A stretch of 64,000 nt of DNA from Vulcanimicrobium sp035943995 (GTDB lineage: Bacteria; Vulcanimicrobiota; Vulcanimicrobiia; Vulcanimicrobiales; Vulcanimicrobiaceae). The notes beneath the pieces are model-generated. The model worked only from the letters and a program-made list of their open reading frames with translations, had not been told where the DNA came from and ran no database searches. The number at the start of each line of letters is the position of its first letter. Positions within the stretch are counted from its first letter, which is position 1. Positions 43,266 to 50,283 of the stretch are shown here, piece by piece. Location: NCBI GenBank assembly GCA_035943995.1, contig DASZBS010000092.1:49602-113601 (forward strand), written 5' to 3'. The position numbers and the translations under genes were made by a program.

Positions 43266-43307
43266 GTCGTCACCGTTTTTCCGTATGGCTTCGAGATGGA
43301 GGCCGGC

Positions 43308-45035
43308 TCAGCCGGCGATCGCGACGTCGAGCTCGGCGCCGCCGTCGAGCATCGCGCGATACGATGGACAGCTCAGCATGAGATCGTCGTGCGCGCCGTA
43401 TGCGACGATCCGCCCGTCGCGCATGACGATCACGGCATCCATCGCCGCAACGGAAGCGACGCGATGCGTGACGATGATGAGCGTTTTGGCGTACATTCGG
43501 TTGCGCGCAATCGCGATGAGCGCGCGCTCGCTCTCCGCATCGAGCGCGCTGGTCGCCTCATCGAGCACGAGGATGGAGGGCTTTCGCAGCAACGCGCGTC
43601 CGAGGCACACGCGCTGGCGCTCACCGCCCGAGAGCCGGTGGCCGCGCACGCCGATCGTCTCGGCACCGCTTGTGCGCACCTCGATGCGATCGAGCGCCAG
43701 GGCACGAATCATCGCATCGGCCTCGGTCTCGTCGGCAGCGGTGCCGTACATGATGTTCGAACGGAGCGTCTCGTCGAAGAGGTGATCGTCCTGCGCGACG
43801 AACGCGACCGCGGAGCGCAAGGGATCGATACCGAAACGTTCGATCGCCGTCGCTCCGATCGTGATGCGCCCGGCCGCCGGCGGATACAGCCGGCTGAGCA
43901 GCATGACCAACGAGCTCTTGCCGCACCCGCTCGGGCCGACGACGGCGACGTGCGCGCCCGAGGGGATTCGCAGATCGACGTCCGACACGACCTCACGCCC
44001 GTAGCGCGTGACCGACACGCCGTCGAAAACGATCTCACCTCGCGGGACCTCGCCCACGCCGCCGGACTCGGCGGGGATGTCGAGGATCATGAACACGCGC
44101 TGCAGGATCGCATACAGGGCGGCGAGCTGCGACTGCGTCCCCCAGATCGTCGACGCCGGGCTGTAGAGACGCATCTGGTACGTCAGCGCGGCGACGAGCA
44201 TGCCGACCGAGACGTGCTTGGAAGCAACGAGGTACGCGCCGAGGCTCAGCGTGGCGACCGGGCCGATCGCGGTCAAAATGCTCGACAGAACGGCGTACGA
44301 TCCGCCCACGAGCGCGGTCCGCGTATTGATCCGCACGACGTCGTCGGCGACGCTCGCATAGCGGCGTTCCTCAGAATCCGCCATCCCCGAGCGCTTCACC
44401 ACCGAGAGCGCCGCGGGCGACATCGTCTCGATGCCGCGGGCCTCGAGCCGGTCACGTGCTTCGCTGAGCAGCTTGCGGAACCGCGCGAACGTCTTCGCCG
44501 CGGGCTTCGACGGAATCCACATCAAGCCGACGGCCACCAGCGACAGCACGGCGATCCGCCACTCGATCGCGAAAAGGACCGCGAGCGTGAGGCCGAACTG
44601 CAAGAATGCCGAGACGAGCGGGAAGAACGAAACCTGCAGCGACTGGCTCACCGAGTCGATGTCGGCACCGAGCCGATTTCCCATCTCGCCCACCGACACC
44701 GCCGACGCGTCCTCGAACTCGCCGCGATACATCGCGCGCACCATTCGCACGCGCAGATCGCGCGCAAAACCCTCGCGCAGCTTCGTCGTGACGTACGCGT
44801 AGCCGAGATTTCCTGCCGCAGCCAAGACGAGGGCGATCACGTACAGGACGAGCGAGCGCTGCACCGCGCCGCTGTCGCCGCGCACCAGCGCATCGACGAT
44901 CCGGCCCGTCACCCATGCGGGCAGCAAGCCCGCGGCGGTGATCGCGACGATGATGGCAAGCGCGGGGAGGCCCTTGACCGCGTAAGGCCGGCAGAGCGCA
45001 AGCATCCGGGAAAAGTCGCGGTTCTTCACGGCCAC
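43308..45035 (-). CDS. lanT: ABC exporter (fused membrane and ATPase), probable lanthipeptide exporter
   Basis: A 575-residue half-transporter of the MsbA/LanT type: six transmembrane helices (about residues 18-300), then an ATPase with Walker A GPSGCGKSS, signature LSGGERQRV and Walker B ILVLDEATSALD. No C39 peptidase domain precedes the membrane part, so it cannot cut the leader peptide itself. Its place directly upstream of LanKC and divergent from the precursor gene makes it the likely exporter. The start is uncertain: GTG 45035 is given, with GTG 45029 and ATG 45005 as alternatives; the frame stays open to 45212 but that part is not membrane-like. Confidence 0.85.
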   Translation of the reverse strand: MAVKNRDFSRMLALCRPYAVKGLPALAIIVAITAAGLLPAWVTGRIVDALVRGDSGAVQRSLVLYVIALVLAAAGNLGYAYVTTKLREGFARDLRVRMVRAMYRGEFEDASAVSVGEMGNRLGADIDSVSQSLQVSFFPLVSAFLQFGLTLAVLFAIEWRIAVLSLVAVGLMWIPSKPAAKTFARFRKLLSEARDRLEARGIETMSPAALSVVKRSGMADSEERRYASVADDVVRINTRTALVGGSYAVLSSILTAIGPVATLSLGAYLVASKHVSVGMLVAALTYQMRLYSPASTIWGTQSQLAALYAILQRVFMILDIPAESGGVGEVPRGEIVFDGVSVTRYGREVVSDVDLRIPSGAHVAVVGPSGCGKSSLVMLLSRLYPPAAGRITIGATAIERFGIDPLRSAVAFVAQDDHLFDETLRSNIMYGTAADETEADAMIRALALDRIEVRTSGAETIGVRGHRLSGGERQRVCLGRALLRKPSILVLDEATSALDAESERALIAIARNRMYAKTLIIVTHRVASVAAMDAVIVMRDGRIVAYGAHDDLMLSCPSYRAMLDGGAELDVAIAG

Positions 45036-45345
45036 GACCGCAAGTTCGCCCTCGCGCCAGCCACAATACCTTTTCGCGGCAAAACGGTGCGCGATACACG
45101 CAAGATTGCGCAACCGCGGCGATGTCATCCGTTGCTCGAAGTTCGTAGCGCCGCAAACGATCCGAAGCCTTTTCCGCGCGAGAGCGCGCCGTGCACGGCA
45201 GTTTTCATGCACTTGCGCGTACCGTGCGCGCTTTGACGGCGCGGCATCTCGGGGTTAGCCTCGGCTCGGGCGGGCTCTCCGCTCTCGGAAACGATCCTTA
45301 GCTTCGTTTCACGATCATCTTCGTTCGCGAAGAGAAAGGCATATC
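45036..45345. promoter_or_regulatory. 310-bp divergent regulatory region between exporter and precursor gene
   Basis: No gene is seen here. Rightward, TTGACG (45233-45238) and TAGCCT (45256-45261) with 17-bp spacing form a good sigma70-type promoter for the precursor, giving a leader of about 78 nt. At the end of that leader, TCTTCG-TTCG-CGAAGA (45318-45333) is a perfect UUCG-capped hairpin immediately before the Shine-Dalgarno GAAAGG (45334-45339). No good leftward promoter is obvious for the exporter. The region is likely where the AraC protein acts, but no direct repeat is certain. Confidence 0.55.
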
Positions 45346-45525
45346 ATGAACCGGATTCTCGAACTTCAGGCGTTGCTTCCGTCCATCGACGTCGACGCTC
45401 AGTTCTCGGGCAGTGGGACGAGCCTGTCCTGCAACGGCGGCAACTGCAACTCCGCCACCAGCCACAACTGCAACGAGACGACCTTCACGGGCGGCTTGCA
45501 CGAAGCAGGCGAGGCGTTCTTCTAG
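45346..45525 (+). CDS. lanA: Class III lanthipeptide precursor peptide
   Basis: A 59-residue peptide. The leader starts MNRILELQALLPSIDVD and contains ILELQ, the ILxLQ helix motif by which class III LanKC enzymes recognise their substrate. The core is Ser/Cys/Asn rich: two copies of S-x-x-S-x-x-C, namely SGTSLSC (residues 23-29) and SATSHNC (36-42), each fitting the labionin consensus S-x2-S-x(2-5)-C, with a third Cys (34) between. An acidic, aromatic tail ETTFTGGLHEAGEAFF follows. GAAAGG lies 6 nt before the ATG. It is divergent from the exporter and 80-300 bp from promoter elements described above. Leader cut site unknown; residues 19-21 are plausible. Confidence 0.88.
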   Translation: MNRILELQALLPSIDVDAQFSGSGTSLSCNGGNCNSATSHNCNETTFTGGLHEAGEAFF

Positions 45526-45537
45526 ACCACGTCGGAG

Positions 45538-45592
45538 GGCTTGCTCGGAACGGTCCCCGCGTTTACGAGGCGGGGACCTTTCCGAGCAAGCC
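45538..45592. terminator. Very long near-perfect hairpin after the precursor gene
   Basis: Left arm GGCTTGCTCGGAA then GGTCCCCGC, a 9-nt loop, right arm GCGGGGACC then TTCCGAGCAAGCC: 22 paired bases with one C/T mismatch. It begins 12 bp after the precursor stop and lies between it and a small opposite-strand ORF. No T-run follows on either strand, so it may act as a bidirectional barrier, an attenuator that reduces read-through from the abundant precursor into the AraC gene, or an mRNA 3'-end stabiliser. Its regular form suggests a mobile structured repeat. Confidence 0.6.
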
Positions 45593-45593
45593 G

Positions 45594-45734
45594 TTACCTC
45601 CTGGCCCCTGAGATCACATTGCACGCATTCGGCCCTTTGCAAAAGGCGACGTAGCCGCCGTACCGAACGCGGCAACCCGTAGCCCCGTTCCTGCAGGCGA
45701 GCCGCACTCGTTGGACGATCAGCGGCGACCGCAC
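45594..45734 (-). other. Small Cys-containing ORF opposite the lanthipeptide genes (uncertain)
   Basis: A 46-codon minus-strand frame from GTG 45734 to TAA 45594. Its translation ends CRVRYGGYVAFCKG then PNACNVISGARR, with four Cys and a Gly/Tyr patch; that is less Arg/Pro-biased than random antisense frames here. It stops 1-2 bp before the long hairpin. It has no convincing ribosome binding site, so it may instead be part of a dispersed repeat that travels with the hairpin. Not claimed as a gene. Confidence 0.3.
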
Positions 45735-45758
45735 CCCATTGATCTTCGGGTGGAATCA

Positions 45759-46298
45759 ATGCAGCGTGTTCAAGACGAATTCTCTCACGTCTGTACGAAC
45801 GGACGCGGAGCCGGGCGGAGCGGGCTTACGACGCTCGTCGTCCGCCGCGTCCTGTACTATCCACGGCTTCGCCGTGTCGCCGATTACGTCGCGACGAATC
45901 TCGAGCGGCCCATCCGCCTGAGCGATGCGGCCGCAACGGCGTTTATGCAGGAGGCCGCATTCTCACGTTACTTCACGGCCAAGGCCGGCATGGCGTTCAG
46001 CGAGTTCGTGCGAACGCTGCGCATCGTCCGTGCGATCGAGATGATCGAAGCGGAGGACTGCACGTTCAAAGAACTGGCGCAACGGCTCGGGTTCATCACG
46101 ATCTCGACGTTCGCCCGCAACTTCCACTCCATCGTCGGGTGCTCGCCGCGCGAGTACAAGCGACGCACGCTGACCGGCGCGCACGACCCCTTTACCGCCA
46201 GCCGCCGCGCTCAGCTCTTGCAGCACCTCGCGCTGTTGAACGGCGAGCGCCCCCTACGGCAGCGGCCGTTCGCCGAAACCGTTGCCGAGCTCGCATGA
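45759..46298 (+). CDS. AraC-family transcriptional regulator of the lanthipeptide island
   Basis: A 179-residue regulator that is little more than an AraC DNA-binding domain: first helix-turn-helix around IRLSDAAATAFMQEAAFSRYFTAKAG, second around TFKELAQRLGFITISTFARNFHSIVGCSPREYKRR, the AraC signature end. No sensor domain precedes it, so it is likely controlled by its own level or a partner. The ATG at 45759 is preferred; the TTG at 45711 would add 16 residues. It overlaps the DUF5916 gene start as ATGA, so regulator and barrel protein are co-translated. Confidence 0.85.
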   Translation: MQRVQDEFSHVCTNGRGAGRSGLTTLVVRRVLYYPRLRRVADYVATNLERPIRLSDAAATAFMQEAAFSRYFTAKAGMAFSEFVRTLRIVRAIEMIEAEDCTFKELAQRLGFITISTFARNFHSIVGCSPREYKRRTLTGAHDPFTASRRAQLLQHLALLNGERPLRQRPFAETVAELA

Positions 46299-48391
46299 GA
46301 CTACGCGCAGCCGTCGGAACGATCGCCACGGCGATCGCATTGTGCTGCTCGGCACACGCGGCTAGCGCGGAGACGCCCGTCATCGATCTCCCGCTGCTCG
46401 ACGCAGCGCCGTCGCTCAACGGCGCGATCGACGCGTCGTGGTCGAAGGCGGCGGTCGTGACGCTGGACTGGGACGTGCAGTACAACCGCCCCGCGAGCCC
46501 CAAAGGCACGCGGGTGTACGTCGGCCGATTCCATGACCTGATCTACGTCGCGTTCGACAACCCGTCGTCAGGCCGGCAGACCGCGACGGCGCGTACGGAC
46601 GGCTCGGGCGTCTTCAACGACGACAACGACCAGGTGCTGCTGTGGCCCGACGGCCCATCGGGCTTCAGCTACACCTTTGCCGCGAACCCGCTGGGAACGC
46701 GATATCAAGGCTCGAGCGAGAACACCGCATATACGCCTACGTGGTCGACGGTCGGGAAGCAAGCCCCGGCGGGCTACGCCGTCCAGATGGCGATACCGCT
46801 GAGCGCCATGCGCTCCACCGGAGTCGCCCCCTGGCGCATCCAGTTTCTGCGGGTCGACGTCGGGAGCGGTTCCGCGTTCGAATGGGCCCACGACCGGCAA
46901 CAGCAGAGCGCGAGCGACCCGCTGTACGCCGGGCTCCTCCAGGGGATCCACACGCAACCCGCGATCGCCCGGACGCGTCCCCGGCTGCAGTTTTACGCGC
47001 TCGGGCAGGCAGCACCGCAGCATGACGGCGGTAACACGTCGCGCTTGGGTGCAGATCTCTCGGTGCCGTTGACGCGGACCTCGTCGTTCGTCGCATCGTT
47101 CCACCCGGACTTCTCGAACGTCGAGATCGACCAGCAGTCGATCGCGCCCACGGAGTTCCAGCGCACGTTTGCCGAGGTCCGGCCGTTCTTCACGCAGGGT
47201 TCGCGCTTCTACAACACGACGCGCTGCATGGCCGGCTGCCCGTATCAGCTCCTCTACACGCCGGCGATCCCGGCGTTCCGAGCCGGCTACGCGGTCGAAG
47301 GACAGCACGGCCTGATCGGTTTCGGCGCCTTCGACGCGGTGGGCACGGCGCGCACCGATCGAGCGCAGTCGGTTTCGTTTCGTACGCGCGATCAAGCCGT
47401 GCACGCCGAAGCAGAGAGGATCTTGGTCGACACCGCCGACGGCTTCCGTGACGACGTCACGATGTTCGGCGCCGGGTACGCCAACCCGCACAGCCATCTC
47501 CAGCTCTTCACCAACTCCGGCCGCGACCAGGGTTCGTCGATCACCGATCCGAGCCGCGCGAAATATCACGACGTGGGCGCCGCGATCGGCAACACGACGT
47601 CCAGCTTCAGTGTCGTGATGCGCAAGCTCGGCGAGCAATTCCAGCCCGCCGACGGCTACGTGGCGCACCCCGATATCGCCGGCTGGGCGACGCAAGGCTA
47701 CAAGCAGATCAACTTCGCGAAAGGCTCACCGCTGCGCGATGTCGCGCTGCTCACGTACACCGACCGGTATCACGAACACACGGGGCGCGTCGACCAGGAC
47801 GACGCCGGGTACCAGCTCAACTTCGATTTTCGCAATCTCACGACGCTGCACGTCTACCAGAACAACAACTGGCTGTTGCTCGGCGACGGCGAGTATCTGC
47901 CGTTCAACCAGAACGGCATCTTCGTGGGCTACCGGCAGCCGACGTCGACGCCCAGCGGCTTCGGGCTCTCGGACGGGCCGTTCTACCACGGCCGCTCGTC
48001 GTACCTGTCGTACTCGACGGCGTTCACCCTCATGCGCGCGGTGACCGTGTCGCTCGAGGCCGACCGCGATGCGTACGCGCCTGCGCACGGATACGCCGGG
48101 AGCGAACCGTCGACCACGCTGTGGCTCGAACGGCTTGCCCTCGACTTTCAGCCGACGCGCCGAACGTCGCTGGACGTGGGGCTGCGGCGGATCCGCGGGT
48201 ACGCGCCGCCGAACGGCTTCGCTCCGCCGTCGACGTACTTCCTCGACGCGACGAACCTCAGCATCGCGTTGCACACCTTCACGCCCAAGCGCGAGCTGTA
48301 CATCGTCTACGGCGATCCGAACGTGTTCCAGACCAAGCCGGTGATCACGATCAAGACGATCTGGTACATCGGCGCGCCGAAGGGTACCTAG
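46295..48391 (+). CDS. DUF5916-type secreted beta-barrel protein with CBM9-like N-terminus (copy 2)
   Basis: A 698-residue secreted protein: signal peptide to about residue 25 (GTIATAIALCCSAHAASA), CBM9-like N-terminal domain (DAAPSLNGAIDASWSKAAVVTLDWDVQ, NDDNDQVLLWPDG), then the long barrel-like region with HPDFSNVEIDQQSIAPTEFQ and EVRPFFTQGSRFYN and the C-terminal YIGAPKGT. Clearly a paralogue of the 7456-9615 protein with the same block order. It probably sits in the outer membrane. Its coupling to the AraC gene inside the lanthipeptide island suggests a role in peptide passage, binding or immunity, which is inference. Its end overlaps the convergent deaminase gene by 3 bp. Confidence 0.83.
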   Translation: MRLRAAVGTIATAIALCCSAHAASAETPVIDLPLLDAAPSLNGAIDASWSKAAVVTLDWDVQYNRPASPKGTRVYVGRFHDLIYVAFDNPSSGRQTATARTDGSGVFNDDNDQVLLWPDGPSGFSYTFAANPLGTRYQGSSENTAYTPTWSTVGKQAPAGYAVQMAIPLSAMRSTGVAPWRIQFLRVDVGSGSAFEWAHDRQQQSASDPLYAGLLQGIHTQPAIARTRPRLQFYALGQAAPQHDGGNTSRLGADLSVPLTRTSSFVASFHPDFSNVEIDQQSIAPTEFQRTFAEVRPFFTQGSRFYNTTRCMAGCPYQLLYTPAIPAFRAGYAVEGQHGLIGFGAFDAVGTARTDRAQSVSFRTRDQAVHAEAERILVDTADGFRDDVTMFGAGYANPHSHLQLFTNSGRDQGSSITDPSRAKYHDVGAAIGNTTSSFSVVMRKLGEQFQPADGYVAHPDIAGWATQGYKQINFAKGSPLRDVALLTYTDRYHEHTGRVDQDDAGYQLNFDFRNLTTLHVYQNNNWLLLGDGEYLPFNQNGIFVGYRQPTSTPSGFGLSDGPFYHGRSSYLSYSTAFTLMRAVTVSLEADRDAYAPAHGYAGSEPSTTLWLERLALDFQPTRRTSLDVGLRRIRGYAPPNGFAPPSTYFLDATNLSIALHTFTPKRELYIVYGDPNVFQTKPVITIKTIWYIGAPKGT

Positions 48392-49758
48392 CTCAGTCGC
48401 GTTTGGCCGACGAGCTCGCGGGCGGCGTGTTCGTGGCGTTCGACGAGCGCGCCGACGTCGACGTCGACCAACCATCCGTCGCATACGCGGACCGCGCCGT
48501 CGATGACGGACAGATCGGCGTTTGGGATACGGCAGAACACGAGCGATGCGAGCGGGTCGTGCACCGAACCGCCCGCGGTCGCGAGGTCGTCGACGCGCAC
48601 GCCGATCACGTCCGCAGCCATCCCCGGCGCGAGCGCGCCGACGTCGTCCCGGCCGAGCACCGCCGCGCCGCCGCGCGTCGCGAGGCGCAGCGCTTCGCGC
48701 GCCGTCATCGCCGGCGCGCCGTGCGCGACGCGCTGCAGCAGCATCGCGTGGCGCGCTTCGTCCAGCATGTGCGAGCCGTCGTTCGAGGCCGAGCCGTCGA
48801 CGCCGAGGCCCACGCGCATCCCGGCGTCGCGTTGCGCGATCACCGGCGCGATCCCCGAGCCGAGCCGCATGTTCGACGTCGGGCAGTGGGCGACGCCCGT
48901 GCGCGTGCGGCCGAGGCGGAAGAGTTCTTCGCGTGCCATGTGGATCGCGTGCGCGAACCACACGTCGGGGCCGGTCCAGCCCACCGACTCTGCCAGCTCC
49001 ACCGGACGCTTTCCGTATTCCGCGAGACATTGCTTCTCTTCGTCGAGCGTTTCGCACAAGTGCGTGTGGAGGTGCACGTGCTCGTGCTTTCGGGCAAGCT
49101 CCGCGCTCGCGCGCATCAGCTCCGGCGTCACCGAGAACGGCGAGCACGGGGCGATCACCACGCGCGTCATCGCGTAGGGCGACGGATCGTGGTGCTCGCG
49201 AATCACGCGCTCGCTGTCGCGTAGGATCGCGTCCTCGTCTTCGACGGCCTCGTCGGGAGGGAGACCGCCCTGCGAGCGCCCGCGCGACATCGAGCCGCGC
49301 GATGCGTGGAAGCGCAGGCCCATCTCGCGCGCGACCGCGATCTGGTCGTCGACGCGCGCGCCGTTGGGCCAGATGTAGCCGTGGTCGGCGGCCGTGGTGC
49401 AGCCGGAGAGCAGCAGCTCCGCGATCGCCGTGGCGGTGCTCGCGCGGACCGCTTCGGGCGTCAGCCGCGCCCAGATCGGGTAGTGCGCGACGAGCCAGTC
49501 GAACAGTCCGGCGTTCTGCGCCTGCGGCAGATTGCGCGTGAGGGTTTGGTAGAAGTGGTGGTGCGTGCAAATCAGGCCCGGCAGCAGCACGAGGCCGCGC
49601 GCGTCGACCACCTCGTCGGCCTGCGCGGTGAGCTCCGCCGTGGGGCCGACCGCCTCGATGACGTTGTCGCGCAGCAGCACGGCGCCGTCGGCGATCTCCC
49701 GGCCGGCGTCGTCGAACGTCGCGACGAGCGTCGCGTGACGGAGAAGCAGCGTGCGAAT
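48388..49758 (-). CDS. 8-oxoguanine deaminase (amidohydrolase)
   Basis: A 456-residue amidohydrolase: the N-terminal metal motif GLICTHHHFYQTLTRNLPQAQN, then HLHTHLCETLDE, FAHAIHM, GVAHCPTSNMRLGSGIAPV and GVDGSASNDGSHMLDE. The THHHFYQTLTR block with NLPQAQNAGLFDWL is the pattern of 8-oxoguanine deaminases, which turn 8-oxoguanine into urate and so feed the pathway next door; atrazine-type hydrolases are close relatives. The start is a problem: no ATG, GTG or TTG lies in frame near the conserved start, so the ATT at 49758 is given, with CTG at 49749 as alternative. The divergent uraD starts 15 bp away. Confidence 0.85.
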   Translation of the reverse strand: MRTLLLRHATLVATFDDAGREIADGAVLLRDNVIEAVGPTAELTAQADEVVDARGLVLLPGLICTHHHFYQTLTRNLPQAQNAGLFDWLVAHYPIWARLTPEAVRASTATAIAELLLSGCTTAADHGYIWPNGARVDDQIAVAREMGLRFHASRGSMSRGRSQGGLPPDEAVEDEDAILRDSERVIREHHDPSPYAMTRVVIAPCSPFSVTPELMRASAELARKHEHVHLHTHLCETLDEEKQCLAEYGKRPVELAESVGWTGPDVWFAHAIHMAREELFRLGRTRTGVAHCPTSNMRLGSGIAPVIAQRDAGMRVGLGVDGSASNDGSHMLDEARHAMLLQRVAHGAPAMTAREALRLATRGGAAVLGRDDVGALAPGMAADVIGVRVDDLATAGGSVHDPLASLVFCRIPNADLSVIDGAVRVCDGWLVDVDVGALVERHEHAARELVGQTRLS

Positions 49759-49773
49759 CGAACCGGTCCCGCG

Positions 49774-50283
49774 ATGACGAGCATCGCCGCGTTGAACGCA
49801 GCGGATCGCGCCACGTTCGTCGCCGCCGTCGGATTCGCTTTCGAGGACTCGCCGTGGGTCGCCGCGGCGGCATGGGCGCGGCGTCCGTTCGCGGACGTCC
49901 GCGCGCTCCACGCAGCCCTGACCGACGTCGTCGCGCACGCGCCCGAGGACCGGCAGATCGCGCTCATCGCGGCGCACCCCGACCTCGCGGGCCGTGTCGC
50001 GCGCGAGGGCAAGCTCACGGCGGCTTCGCGCGGCGAGCAGGCAGCGGCCGGGCTCGACCGCCTCACCGCGGCCGACGTCGCGCGCTTCGACGCGGCGAAC
50101 GGAGCCTATCGCGCGCGGTTCGGTTTTCCGTTCGTCGTCTGCGCGCGGGAGCACGACCAGGCGTCGGTCCTCGCGGCGCTCGAAGGGCGCGCGCGCAACG
50201 ACCGCGCGACGGAGATCGCGACCGCGCTCGGCGAGATCGCGAAGATCGCGCGGCTGCGCCTCGAAGACGCCGTCACCGCATGA
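49774..50283 (+). CDS. uraD: OHCU decarboxylase (UraD)
   Basis: A 169-residue decarboxylase that turns 2-oxo-4-hydroxy-4-carboxy-5-ureidoimidazoline into S-allantoin, the last step of urate breakdown. The catalytic His68 is in LIAAHPDLAG, followed by the usual LTAASRGEQAAAGLDRL and the C-terminal GRARNDRATEIATALGEIAKIARLRL. Length is normal. Its ATG at 49774 fits the family N-terminus. Coupled to puuD by ATGA. Confidence 0.93.
   Translation: MTSIAALNAADRATFVAAVGFAFEDSPWVAAAAWARRPFADVRALHAALTDVVAHAPEDRQIALIAAHPDLAGRVAREGKLTAASRGEQAAAGLDRLTAADVARFDAANGAYRARFGFPFVVCAREHDQASVLAALEGRARNDRATEIATALGEIAKIARLRLEDAVTA

Noticed and set aside
43308..45212. C39 peptidase domain on the exporter for leader removal
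   Set aside because: The extra N-terminal frame lacks the Cys/His motifs of C39 peptidases and is not conserved-looking; the leader protease must be elsewhere.
45422..45436. AGCCTGTCCTG inside the precursor core matches the dispersed repeat
   Set aside because: Only 11 bp match and it encodes the conserved S-L-S-C of the labionin motif, so coincidence is more likely than a repeat.
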